From Hyphomicrobiales bacterium (GTDB lineage Bacteria; Pseudomonadota; Alphaproteobacteria; Rhizobiales; Xanthobacteraceae), in NCBI GenBank assembly GCA_017305665.1, contig JAFKKH010000007.1:186001-250000 (forward strand): a DNA stretch of 64,000 bases, read 5' to 3'. Positions within the stretch are counted from its first letter, which is position 1; each line of letters starts with the position of its first letter. Shown one piece after another: positions 26,952 to 35,735 of the stretch. Made by a program: the position numbers and the translations under genes. The notes beneath the pieces are model-generated. The model saw only the letters and a program-made list of their open reading frames with translations, had not been told where the DNA came from and did not search any database.

Positions 26952-27926
26952 TCAGTTCGTCAAACCCATCTGGCCCGCCAGATCGCGAAACCATTTGTCA
27001 TGCTCGCGCATTTCATTTTTGGCCTGCTCACCCGTCAGTTGCGCCGGCACAAGTTCGAGTCGATTGAGGGTCGCGCTGATTTCGGGGCCATATTTCTCGT
27101 AGGCTTTCTGCTGCGCCGTAATCAGCTTGGCCTTGACCTCATCTGGCAAGCCTTTCGGTCCCACCAGCAGGCTGTAGTAGACAAGGTTGGTCTTATATCC
27201 GAGTTCATTCAGTGTGGGCACGTTCGGCGCATAAGGCACCCTGTTCTTGGACGTCACGGCCAACACCCGAATGTTTCCATTCCTCGCGAGATCGCCGATG
27301 GATGGCGGCACAGCCAGGTTGACGTGCCCACCGAGCACCGCCGCATTAGCCTCCGGACTCGCCTTGAACGGAACGTGCGCGATCTTCACGCCAGTTTCCT
27401 TCCACAACGCTTCAGCGATGAAGTTACTCAGGCTGCCGACGCCGTGGGTGGCGTAGGTCATCTTGCCCGGCTCCTTCTTGGCGGCCGCGATCACATCTGC
27501 CATTGACTTCATGGGAGAGTCTGACTTGTCGACGAAGTACACCGCGCCGCTCGCATAACCGAACAGATAGGTAAAGCTGTCGAGATCGTAGCCAAGATTC
27601 TTGTTCATGATCCGGACGACGACCAACGGCGAGTCTGATCCGAGTAGCAGTGTGTAGCCGTCGGGCTTGGACTCAGCCACGAATCTCGCGCCGACGGCTG
27701 AGCCTGCGCCGGGCTTATTCAGGATCACGACAGGTTGGCCGAGGAATTCCTGCCACTTCTCGGCCAGGAATCTCACCGACAGATCGGATGTGCCGCCAGG
27801 ACCGAACGGCACGACGATCTGGATCGGCCGATTGGGATAGTCGCCAGCCTGACTGGTCGTCGCCGAGCACAAGACCAGAGCAAGGATACAGATCAAACCG
27901 CGTATCGACATCAACATACGAGTCAT
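26952..27926 (-). CDS. Tripartite tricarboxylate transporter (TTT) substrate-binding protein, TctC/Bug family
   Basis: A 324-residue periplasmic protein with a signal peptide (ILALVLCSATTSQAGDYPN). The Bug opening follows: PNRPIQIVVPFGPGGTSDLS. ILNKPGAGSAVGARFV and VPFKASPEANAAVLGGHV are family-typical. GGAGG lies 5 bp before the ATG at 27926. No TctA/TctB is next to it. It may share the membrane part at 35736-37753, as orphan Bug proteins often do. It is 41% or so alike by eye to the second TctC (34768), especially around GPGGTSDLS. Confidence 0.9.
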   Translation of the reverse strand: MTRMLMSIRGLICILALVLCSATTSQAGDYPNRPIQIVVPFGPGGTSDLSVRFLAEKWQEFLGQPVVILNKPGAGSAVGARFVAESKPDGYTLLLGSDSPLVVVRIMNKNLGYDLDSFTYLFGYASGAVYFVDKSDSPMKSMADVIAAAKKEPGKMTYATHGVGSLSNFIAEALWKETGVKIAHVPFKASPEANAAVLGGHVNLAVPPSIGDLARNGNIRVLAVTSKNRVPYAPNVPTLNELGYKTNLVYYSLLVGPKGLPDEVKAKLITAQQKAYEKYGPEISATLNRLELVPAQLTGEQAKNEMREHDKWFRDLAGQMGLTN

Positions 27927-27955
27927 ATGGCCTCCATATCCAATCAGTCGGCGCT

Positions 27956-28831
27956 TCAACTGCGACGTCCGGGCCGCCTTCCCTTGAAAGCAACCACGCG
28001 GGAGTTTTGCGAGGGTTGCAGCCGGCCCGTCGATGCAGGTCCAGGCAGAACGGCCGGAAATACCGACAAGCCGGGAATGCCGCTGCACTCATCCCGGATA
28101 AGCGACACGATCATCTTTGCGCGCTTGCGATCGAGCCGTTGCGACAGTGCGGTCACGCTAACAGCCGCCGCAATCCCGTTGTCATCGAGAAAACAGACGC
28201 CGACGCCGGCGACTTCCTTCGTCAGTTGGCCGACCTGATAGCCGTATCCAAGAGTTCGCGAGGTCACTATCGATTGACGAACGACCGAAGGCTTCAGTCC
28301 AAGACTATTGTAATGCGGGCTGCATTCCTGCAAAACCGCTTCGCATTGATCGTCGGGCATCGCGGCAAGCATCGCCAGGCCAGCGGACCCGACTCCGACG
28401 GGAAGCCGCGTTCCGACATCAAGCTCAAGCGCCGGAACAGCAAAGCTGCCGGTGGTCCGCGCGACACAAACGGTCTCACTTCCCGATAGCACTTGAAGGA
28501 ATACGGTATCTTCGGAAATCGCCGCAATCCGCGCCATCGGATCCTTGAAGACATCGCGCAGGATAAAGTGCGAATGTCCCATCGCCGCTAGCGAGACGAG
28601 CTCGGGTCCGAGAACGAACGACTTGTCGTGGCTGCGCTGCAGCAACAGCCCGAGAAAGACGAGTGTGTTCAGAAGCCGGTGTGCGGTGGCGATGTTGAGC
28701 CCGAGCGCATTCGACACATCCGTGAGGCGACGTCCATTTTCCTTGCCGGCTGCAACGAAGCTCAGCACCTCCATCGCACGGCGAATGCTCTGACTGCCTG
28801 CTGGGGCTCGTCCCTGACTCTTACCAGCCAT
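27956..28831 (-). CDS. IclR-family transcriptional regulator
   Basis: A 291-residue regulator. The N-terminal winged helix (about residues 10-75) reads SQSIRRAMEVLSFVAAGKENGRRL and IATAHRLLNTLVFLGLL. The C-terminal IclR effector domain contains GTRLPVGVGSAGLAMLA. AAGGAG is 8 bp before the ATG. It precedes tctC and paaI on the same strand, and its own promoter region carries the 39-bp element shared with the hyuA and CoA-transferase promoters, so it is the best candidate regulator of that set. Confidence 0.9.
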   Translation of the reverse strand: MAGKSQGRAPAGSQSIRRAMEVLSFVAAGKENGRRLTDVSNALGLNIATAHRLLNTLVFLGLLLQRSHDKSFVLGPELVSLAAMGHSHFILRDVFKDPMARIAAISEDTVFLQVLSGSETVCVARTTGSFAVPALELDVGTRLPVGVGSAGLAMLAAMPDDQCEAVLQECSPHYNSLGLKPSVVRQSIVTSRTLGYGYQVGQLTKEVAGVGVCFLDDNGIAAAVSVTALSQRLDRKRAKMIVSLIRDECSGIPGLSVFPAVLPGPASTGRLQPSQNSRVVAFKGRRPGRRS

Positions 28832-28879
28832 GTCGCGTTGCTCCTTCGGGAATAAAAAGCTGATGGTGGATCACTACAA

Positions 28880-28918
28880 TGTCAAGTTATAAATATCACT
28901 ATCATATTATGAAATAAA
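28880..28918 (-). promoter_or_regulatory. Shared 39-bp promoter element, copy at iclR
   Basis: In plus-strand reading the element begins TGTCAA and ends CATATTATGAAAT, with an AT-rich centre. On the minus strand it gives CATAATATG upstream and CTTGACA as a possible -35, about 50 bp before the iclR ATG. It overlaps the last codons of the DUF35 gene. Copies at 34701-34739 and 40006-40044 have the same length and spacing. Confidence 0.6.
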
Positions 28919-29407
28919 TCTCGATGCCTCCAGCGGCGTCCAGAGTGGAATGGCAATCTCATCGCTGACATCTGAAAACACGATTCTGACCGGCGAATCG
29001 ATCCCCCATCGTAAATCACCGATATTCAAGTTGCCGTCCGCCGTCACCAGGTTGCCGGGAATTCTGATGGCGGCGCCCGCGGCCGGGTCGTCGCGTTGAT
29101 TTGCCAGTTCGACGATCGCGACGACGTAAGGTACGAACGGCTTCATCGGCGCGCTGACCGCGTGATGAACTTCGGTGTAGGAATGAATGACGCCGCTGCC
29201 GTCGACCGGAATCCACGTATAGCCATCGCTGCCGCAGAACGGGCATCCCGGCGAAGGAGGATAGCGCAGCCGCGAACAACTCCCGCAGCATTGCAAATGC
29301 AATTGGTGCTCACGACAGAACCGGAAGAAATCCCGCGACGCAGTATCCTGCGGATCGATCGAGAGTTCGTAACCGAGATAGCGCGGCGCGTCAGCCATGG
29401 CGTTCAT
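28907..29407 (-). CDS. Zinc-ribbon/OB-fold protein (DUF35 family) partner of thiolase
   Basis: A 166-residue accessory protein. A rubredoxin-like zinc ribbon is formed by C41, C44, C55 and C58 (CGSC...CPFC), followed by an OB-fold (about residues 65-150, with VIHSYTEVHHAV). DUF35 proteins bind acyl-CoA and pair with SCP-x-type thiolases or ketosteroid aldolases. The ATG overlaps the thiolase stop (ATGA), so the two are made together and probably form a complex. Confidence 0.9.
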   Translation of the reverse strand: MNAMADAPRYLGYELSIDPQDTASRDFFRFCREHQLHLQCCGSCSRLRYPPSPGCPFCGSDGYTWIPVDGSGVIHSYTEVHHAVSAPMKPFVPYVVAIVELANQRDDPAAGAAIRIPGNLVTADGNLNIGDLRWGIDSPVRIVFSDVSDEIAIPLWTPLEASRFIS

Positions 29408-30645
29408 CCTCGTACCAGCACAGATGCAGACCCCATGCCTGGATTACCCCACGCCAGATTTGCCGCCACTTCTGCATCCTGCACCTGACGGCAACCTCCA
29501 GCAGCGGAATGATCGTGGGTGTGCACGCGCCGGCCCGTGCTGTCGATCGGGCAGCCGTCGTCGGCATCATGACGAAGCTGACGGACATTCTCGATAATCA
29601 GGTTCATGCCGTTGCTGTACCCCTCACACAACAATCCGCCCGACGTGTTGTTGGGCCGGCTTCCGCCGAGCCGCGTTCGCCCATCCGAGACGTAGCCGCC
29701 GCCCTCACCCTTGGCACAGAAGCCGTAGTCCTCGAGTAACATCAGAGATGTGTAGGTGAAAGCGTCATAGGCCGCCGTGACATCAACGTCATCGGGGCCG
29801 AGGCCAGCCTGCGCCCATAGCCGGTCTTTGGCATAGACAGCCGCCGACTCCGTGATCGGCCCCCATTCGAAATGCAGGTCGTTGCGCGGCTTGCACACGC
29901 GTCCCAGCACCGAGCGGATCATCACTGGATGGCAGCGGCAGTCATGCGCGTGTTCCCTGCCGGTAATGATGAGGCAGGTTCCGCTGTCGGTTTCCACGCA
30001 GCAGTCGAGCAGATGCAGTGGCGTTGCGATCATCCGGCTCGACAGCACATCATCCGCCGTGACCGGCGCCCGGTAGAGCGCCTTCGGATTTTTCGCCGCA
30101 TGTTCGCTCTGGAACACCCGAACCATCGCTGCCTGTTCAGAACGCGTGCCGAAATCATGCATATGCCGCATGAAACATGGCGCAAACGTCTGGGCCGGCG
30201 ATGACCAGCCGAACGGACGTGAATAGAGATCCTGTCCGGAGATTACGGGAATCGCGTTACGATTGGTTCCGCCGGTGCGCGTCCCGGAAAATCCGTTCAT
30301 TGCCCGATAGACCGCGACAGTCCGGCACTGTCCGGTGACAATCAGGCCAACGGCGAGTGCGACCAATGCTTCCGCGGAAGCACCGCCACCAACGCAATCC
30401 ATAAAGAAGTTCGGACGTATTCCGAGGTCGGCAGCGACCAGATTGGATACCGGCGAGTCGTTCATTCCATGCGACAGCAGCCCATCGATGTCAGCAGGCC
30501 GCATCCCGGCGTCAGCGACGGCGCGCCGGATTGCAGCGCCCGCCAGCGCTCGCGTGGTCATGCCGGACGATTTGGAATATCCGGTTTCGCCGATGCCGAC
30601 GATGGCGCAGGCATCTCTCACCCATCCACTAGCGCCTGCGTTCAT
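29404..30645 (-). CDS. SCP-x-type thiolase
   Basis: A 413-residue thiolase-fold protein. The nucleophile region is FFMDCVGGGASAEAL (C84). The C-terminal part keeps CEGYSNGMNLIIENVRQLR, typical of the non-decarboxylating thiolases that work with DUF35. I place the start at the ATG at 30645, because the longer frame from 30723 overlaps hyuB. It should cleave a 3-ketoacyl-CoA with CoA, or act as an aldol-cleaving enzyme as in steroid side-chain removal. The substrate is unknown. Confidence 0.86.
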   Translation of the reverse strand: MNAGASGWVRDACAIVGIGETGYSKSSGMTTRALAGAAIRRAVADAGMRPADIDGLLSHGMNDSPVSNLVAADLGIRPNFFMDCVGGGASAEALVALAVGLIVTGQCRTVAVYRAMNGFSGTRTGGTNRNAIPVISGQDLYSRPFGWSSPAQTFAPCFMRHMHDFGTRSEQAAMVRVFQSEHAAKNPKALYRAPVTADDVLSSRMIATPLHLLDCCVETDSGTCLIITGREHAHDCRCHPVMIRSVLGRVCKPRNDLHFEWGPITESAAVYAKDRLWAQAGLGPDDVDVTAAYDAFTYTSLMLLEDYGFCAKGEGGGYVSDGRTRLGGSRPNNTSGGLLCEGYSNGMNLIIENVRQLRHDADDGCPIDSTGRRVHTHDHSAAGGCRQVQDAEVAANLAWGNPGMGSASVLVRG

Positions 30646-30685
30646 CGGAGATCCCTCACTGAGCGGTACACCAGCCGGACCGGTC

Positions 30686-32554
30686 TCAACCCCCGGCCGC
30701 ACTGGAATTCCGACGTGCGCCAAGCTCCACCTGATGCCTCGGCTCGCCCGTTTTCGCCGCGAAGTCGTCGCCGCGATCGAAGCGGTACAGCTTACCCTGC
30801 CTACCCGCCAAGGATCCCCGATGGCGCGCGGTTTCCTCTACCTGGATCGCACCCTTCGCATCCAACACGACACCATAGTCGCGCATAGCGCTCTCACACG
30901 AAACCTTGCCGCTGCGCAGATCAGCCGCGACCTCGTCGAGCGGACGCGCGAGCGGATCGCCATATCCGCCACCGCCTGTCGTGAAAATCTCGATGCGGTC
31001 GCCGGCGCCGATACCCGTCACTATCTTTGACGCCAGACTTTCGGCAATCCCACTCGCGCGATGGAGAATGGTCTTGCAGGTCGGCGACGCCGACCCGCCG
31101 TCCAATCCCCACGGCGCGAAATCATGACGGTCGCGACGATGCGTCATGGTGGCGTCACCGCGAAGCAGCGTCATCTCAGCATGATAGCCGAGACCGCCGC
31201 GAAAGCGGCCAGCGCCGCCGCTGTCGGGCCACAACTTGAGAAACTTGACACGGAACGGCGTGTCGGTCTCAAACGCTTCGATCGGGTAACGCACCACGTT
31301 GGATGCATCGGACGAAATCACGTCGATACCATCCTTGGCAGGGCGCCCGCCCATACCGCCAGAGGTTGGCACGCCAAGCATCGACACGTAGCGCCTGCCG
31401 GCTTCCGGATCGTATCCGCCGACATATACATAATTCGACTGACCGTCGCATGCCGCCGGCACGCGACCGGGAAAGGCCTGCGCCAGCGCACCCATCATCA
31501 CGCTGACGATCCGCCGCACAGTGATCGTACGCGCTGCCACCGGGGCCGGGAACACCGCGTTGACGATGGTGCCTTCCGGCATGATCGTCGTGATAGCGCG
31601 ATGCACGCCCTCATTGGTCGGCGCATCCGGCACACATACCGCGCGAATGGCGTAATACACTGCGGCAAGCGTGGACGACGGTACGCAGTTCAGCGCACCC
31701 TTGGCTTGAGCATCGGTCCCGGTAAAATCCACGGTAACCCCACCGTTCGCGAAGGTGACCTTCACGGCGATCTTCACCGGCTGATGCGGCGTAATGCCGT
31801 CGTCGTCCAGATAGTCGACGAACTCGAATGCCCGCGATGGAGCTTTCGATAGCGCCTCGCGCGTAATACGCTCGGCATGATCCTGCATCTCGGCGAACGC
31901 CTGGACCAGATTATCCCGACCGAATTCGGCCACGAGCTCGCCAAGACGACGCTGACCGATCTTGCCGCAGGCGACCTGAGCCTCGATATCACCGATCACA
32001 CCGTCAGGAAGCCGCACATTGCTGGCGATCAGCGCGAGGATGTCCCGACTAAGCTGCCCTTTCCGATACAACTTGAGCGGCGGCACGATCAGCCCTTCGG
32101 CGAAGATTTCGGTCGCATCCGGTGGCGTGCTGCCGGGCGTCTTGCCGCCGATATCCTGTTTGTGGGCGATACTGGCGGTGAACGCGATCAGTTCACCCTC
32201 GTCGAAGACGGGACAGATGATGTTGATATCCGGCAGATGCGTGCCGCCCTGATACGGATCGTTCAGGATGAAGATGTCACCATCGCAGGTGTCACCCTTA
32301 AACACCTCGATCACCTGCCGTACCGCTGGAATCAGGCTGCCGAGATGAATCGGAATTGCCGACGCCTGTGCGATCGTATTGCCGTGAGCGTCGAAAATCG
32401 CGGCCGATCCGTCGAGCGCCTCCTTCATGATCGCTGAAAACGAACTGCGGAGTAGCGTCGATTCCATTTCGTCCGCGATCACCGTGAGACGGTTACGAAT
32501 GACCTCAAGCGAAATCGGATCCAGGCCGCTTGTCACGTTTCTTGTTTGAAGCAT
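30686..32554 (-). CDS. Hydantoinase B/oxoprolinase-family subunit (HyuB-like)
   Basis: A 622-residue protein of the HyuB family, which covers N-methylhydantoinases, oxoprolinases and the ketone carboxylases. Conserved elements are the opening DPISLEVIRNRLTVIADEME, NDPYQGGTHLPDI, SIAHKQDIGGKTPGS and CDGQSNYVYVGGYDPEAGR. It lies 14 bp after hyuA. The C-terminus, about 60 residues past the usual GYGDPLARP end, contains arginine-rich low-complexity sequence. Whether it hydrolyses an amide ring or carboxylates a ketone cannot be told from sequence alone. Confidence 0.9.
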   Translation of the reverse strand: MLQTRNVTSGLDPISLEVIRNRLTVIADEMESTLLRSSFSAIMKEALDGSAAIFDAHGNTIAQASAIPIHLGSLIPAVRQVIEVFKGDTCDGDIFILNDPYQGGTHLPDINIICPVFDEGELIAFTASIAHKQDIGGKTPGSTPPDATEIFAEGLIVPPLKLYRKGQLSRDILALIASNVRLPDGVIGDIEAQVACGKIGQRRLGELVAEFGRDNLVQAFAEMQDHAERITREALSKAPSRAFEFVDYLDDDGITPHQPVKIAVKVTFANGGVTVDFTGTDAQAKGALNCVPSSTLAAVYYAIRAVCVPDAPTNEGVHRAITTIMPEGTIVNAVFPAPVAARTITVRRIVSVMMGALAQAFPGRVPAACDGQSNYVYVGGYDPEAGRRYVSMLGVPTSGGMGGRPAKDGIDVISSDASNVVRYPIEAFETDTPFRVKFLKLWPDSGGAGRFRGGLGYHAEMTLLRGDATMTHRRDRHDFAPWGLDGGSASPTCKTILHRASGIAESLASKIVTGIGAGDRIEIFTTGGGGYGDPLARPLDEVAADLRSGKVSCESAMRDYGVVLDAKGAIQVEETARHRGSLAGRQGKLYRFDRGDDFAAKTGEPRHQVELGARRNSSAAGG

Positions 32555-32568
32555 TTCCGCTCTCGGTG

Positions 32569-34635
32569 TCAGGAGGATGTCGACGTAGAAATGACCAGAT
32601 TTCCACGCTCATCGATTCGCGCCGTTTGGCCGGGATAGAGAACGGTGGTTGTGTCGGGTTGCTCGAGGATCGCGGGACCGTCGATCACTTCACCCGCGCG
32701 CAACCGCTGCCGATCGTATACCGGCGTGGCCTCGTATCCACGATCCAGATCGAACAGCGCCTGCCGATCAGGCTTTCGCGCCTCGTCCTTACCTCGACCG
32801 CCGACGATCGAGCCAAACCGCGGATTGGCGATGCTGAACGAGAGAACCACCCGGGTAGTCACGAATCTGACGCGCTGAGCCCGCTGCGCGTGGCCATAGA
32901 CGCGCTCGTGCTGGTCGTGGAAACGGGTTTTCAAAATTTCAATGGTGTCCGACGACACCGGCCCTGACGGAACTTCAATCTGAAGATCGTAGGATTGGCT
33001 GGCATAGCGGGCTTCGATCCAGCGGGTCACGGTCGCCTTCGCCGGATCGAGACCATCCAGTCGCATGCGCTCGGCGCAAGAGACATGCAGTTCGTTGAAC
33101 AGGCGCTCCATCTCTTCCGGATCGACCCCATTCGCGTCCTTCAGAAAGGTCCGGGATTGCTCGTGTTCCACATCAGCCGCCAGAAGACCGTTGGCACACA
33201 GCACGCCGGGAAGCGGCGGCACAAGTGCGTGCGCACAGCCGATGATCTTCGCAAGCATTCCAGCGTGAACGGGACCACCGCCACCGAGACCGAGCAGCGC
33301 GAACTTGCGCGGATCAAAGCCGCGATTGACCGACGCCAGCTTGATGGCATCGGCCATCATGGCGTTGAGGATACGATGCATACCAAGCGCGAGTTCTGGC
33401 ACGTCCATGTCCAGCCTCGACGCCACCTTCGTGATCGCGGCATGGCTGAGTTCCGGGTTCAAGGTTAATTCCCCACAGCCGAAATTCGCGGGATCGAGAT
33501 AACCCAGAACCACGCTCGCATCCGTGATGGTCGGCTCGCTGCCGCCACGATCGTAACAGGCCGGCCCCGGAAATGCCCCAGCGCTTTGCGGACCAACCTT
33601 CAGCGCGCCGCCGCCATCGATCCAGGCAATACTGCCGCCACCCGCGCCGATGCAGCTCACGTCTATCATCTGCTGCCTGAGCGGATAACGGTCGAGTTTA
33701 CCCTCCGCGGCGATCAGCGGCTTGCCTTCGGTGATAATCGCAATGTCGCAACTGGTGCCGCCGATATCGACCGTGATCAGGTTCGAAAACCCCGCGCTCT
33801 GACCCGAGCCTACCCCGCCGATGACGCCCGCAGCCGGACCCGACAGCGCGGTCGTGATCGGATGCGACGCCGCCTGCCGCCAACCCATGATTCCGCCGCG
33901 GCTCTGCATGATCTGGAGCTGACAATCTTCGGACTTTCTGCCAAGGCTGTCGGCTAGATTGGTCAGATACTTCCGTGCGACCGGCTTGAGATAGGCATCG
34001 AACGCCGTCATCAACATGCGCTCGTATTCGCGCATCTGCGGATCGACCTCGCACGAGATCGATACACTGACATCGGGAAAGTTTCGCGCGATCAGATCGC
34101 GTGTCGCCAGTTCGTGCGCCGGATTGAGATACGAAAACAGATAGCACACCGCGATCGACGCAACACCGTGATCGTTTACGAGTCGCGATACCGCCTCGAC
34201 GACCGATGCCTCGTCGAGCGGCTCGACAACTTCTCCCTGCGAACCCACCCGCTCCTTTATTCCCATGACCCGCTCGCGCGGGCAAAGGAATTGCGGCGTC
34301 TCCGGATCGAGAAACAGATCGTACATGTCGGTCCGCTTCTGCCGACCAATGATGAGGATATCGCCGAATCCATCGGTGCAAAGAATGCCAAGCTTGGCCC
34401 CTTTCCTCTCGATGATCGCATTCAATGAAACCGTCGAGCTGTGCACGACACGATCGAGGTCAGATGTCCGAGCATTCGAGAGTTCGAGAATCTTCTCGAC
34501 CCCGCTGACCACGGCAAGCCCCGGATCGGAGGGGGTTGAAGGCACCTTGGTGAACGAGGCGACGTTGCCGTCGACATCGAGCGCCACCACATCCGTGAAA
34601 GTCCCGCCGATATCGATGCCGATCGTCATTCCCAT
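32569..34635 (-). CDS. Hydantoinase A/oxoprolinase-family ATPase subunit (HyuA-like)
   Basis: A 688-residue ASKHA-fold ATP-dependent subunit. The phosphate loop is IGIDIGGTFTDVVALD at the N-terminus. HSSTVSLNAIIERKGAKLG, GPAAGVIGGVGSG and DIGGTSCDIAII (second phosphate loop) are conserved. The N-terminal Hydant_A_N and the Hydantoinase_A domains fill most of the protein. It is first in the hyuA-hyuB-thiolase-DUF35 transcript, preceded by a 31-bp palindrome (34650) and the shared promoter element (34701). Confidence 0.9.
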   Translation of the reverse strand: MGMTIGIDIGGTFTDVVALDVDGNVASFTKVPSTPSDPGLAVVSGVEKILELSNARTSDLDRVVHSSTVSLNAIIERKGAKLGILCTDGFGDILIIGRQKRTDMYDLFLDPETPQFLCPRERVMGIKERVGSQGEVVEPLDEASVVEAVSRLVNDHGVASIAVCYLFSYLNPAHELATRDLIARNFPDVSVSISCEVDPQMREYERMLMTAFDAYLKPVARKYLTNLADSLGRKSEDCQLQIMQSRGGIMGWRQAASHPITTALSGPAAGVIGGVGSGQSAGFSNLITVDIGGTSCDIAIITEGKPLIAAEGKLDRYPLRQQMIDVSCIGAGGGSIAWIDGGGALKVGPQSAGAFPGPACYDRGGSEPTITDASVVLGYLDPANFGCGELTLNPELSHAAITKVASRLDMDVPELALGMHRILNAMMADAIKLASVNRGFDPRKFALLGLGGGGPVHAGMLAKIIGCAHALVPPLPGVLCANGLLAADVEHEQSRTFLKDANGVDPEEMERLFNELHVSCAERMRLDGLDPAKATVTRWIEARYASQSYDLQIEVPSGPVSSDTIEILKTRFHDQHERVYGHAQRAQRVRFVTTRVVLSFSIANPRFGSIVGGRGKDEARKPDRQALFDLDRGYEATPVYDRQRLRAGEVIDGPAILEQPDTTTVLYPGQTARIDERGNLVISTSTSS

Positions 34636-34649
34636 TGAATTTACCTTGC

Positions 34650-34680
34650 TGTGCTGCGCGGTGACCGACCGCGCAGCACA
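34650..34680. repeat. 31-bp palindrome/hairpin in front of hyuA
   Basis: TGTGCTGCGCGGT and ACCGCGCAGCACA form a perfect 13-bp inverted repeat with a GACCG loop. It ends 15 bp before the hyuA ATG, and no T-run follows on the minus strand. It is either an RNA hairpin in the leader or a double-stranded operator. It lies close to the expected transcription start of the promoter at 34701. Confidence 0.65.
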
Positions 34681-34700
34681 CTCCTGCTTTTGCGATCTTA

Positions 34701-34739
34701 TGTCAATATATGATATTAATTCTTATATTGTGGAAGTTA
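34701..34739 (-). promoter_or_regulatory. Shared 39-bp promoter element, copy at hyuA
   Basis: In plus-strand reading it begins TGTCAATATA and ends TTGTGGAAGTTA. On the minus strand ATTGACA would serve as a -35 for hyuA, with TAACTTCCACAATAT upstream as a probable activator or repressor site. It has the same 39-bp layout as the copies at 28880 and 40006. Confidence 0.6.
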
Positions 34740-34767
34740 AGACTACGTGCGAGTCCCGACCTCGGCT

Positions 34768-35724
34768 TCAGCTCTTCGGCGACAGCATTTCCTTGAACAG
34801 CACCGAGCGCTCGCCCATTTCCTTCATTGTCGATGCTCCGTCGAGCGTGAAAGGAACAAGCTCGAAACGGCCGAGCGCCTCGTCGATATCCTTCTTGTCC
34901 TTGGCATAGGCTTGTTTGTGACAGTCGAGGATCTTGGTCACGACGTGATCTGGCAGACCCTTTGGACCGACAAGAACATTGAAGTAGTTCAGGCTGACGT
35001 TATATCCGAGGTCCTTCAACGTCGGCAGGTCGGGGGCGAATGCCACTCTTTCGCTCGATGACGTCGCCAGCAGACGAACATCGGGGTTCTTCGCCAGCGG
35101 TCCGATCAGCGATGGCACGGCAAGTTCGACATGTTTGCCTAGCAGGGCCGCGCCCGCCTCCGGACTCGACTTAAAGGGAACATGATTGACCTTGGTCTTG
35201 GTCGCGCGGAGCAGCAACTCCATCGCGATCTGTCCGATCGTGCCGGTGCCGTAGGATGCATAGGACATCGGCTGCGGACTCTTCCTGGCGGCATCAAGGA
35301 ACACCGCAATCGTTTTCCAGGGCGCATCGGAGCGCGCCGCGAATACCACCGAGCCCTTGCTGTAGGTGAAGAGATAGGTGAAGTCGCGGTAACTGTAACC
35401 CACATCCGCTTGCAGAATAGGCACCGTGACGAGACTGGTCTCCGATGCAACCAGCAATGTGTAGCCGTCCGGTTTGGCACGAGCCACATACTTCGCGCCG
35501 ACGGCCGAGCCAGCACCGGGCTTGTTGACGATCACCACCGGCTGACCAAGGCAGGACTTCCACTTATCGGCAAGATAGCGGATCGACAGATCGGAGGTCC
35601 CTCCAGGGGCAAACGGCACAACGATATCGATCTGACGCGCCGGATAAGAATCTTCAGCATGGGCCGATGCCGCGGACAAAGCGAGCGCAACGACAACCGC
35701 CGACTTCATCGATAATCCGAACAT
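34768..35724 (-). CDS. TTT-family substrate-binding protein TctC
   Basis: A 318-residue periplasmic protein with a signal peptide (MKSAVVVALALSAASAHAED). The Bug motifs follow: IDIVVPFAPGGTSDLS, VNKPGAGSAVGAKYV and VPFKSSPEAGAALLGKHV. The start is the ATG at 35724 with GAGGGGGAA upstream. It is the last gene of the CoA-transferase/NTF2/gamma-CA/tctB/tctA/tctC transcript, 11 bp after tctA. It presumably captures a carboxylate for TctAB. Confidence 0.92.
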   Translation of the reverse strand: MFGLSMKSAVVVALALSAASAHAEDSYPARQIDIVVPFAPGGTSDLSIRYLADKWKSCLGQPVVIVNKPGAGSAVGAKYVARAKPDGYTLLVASETSLVTVPILQADVGYSYRDFTYLFTYSKGSVVFAARSDAPWKTIAVFLDAARKSPQPMSYASYGTGTIGQIAMELLLRATKTKVNHVPFKSSPEAGAALLGKHVELAVPSLIGPLAKNPDVRLLATSSSERVAFAPDLPTLKDLGYNVSLNYFNVLVGPKGLPDHVVTKILDCHKQAYAKDKKDIDEALGRFELVPFTLDGASTMKEMGERSVLFKEMLSPKS

Positions 35725-35735
35725 GAATTTCCCCC

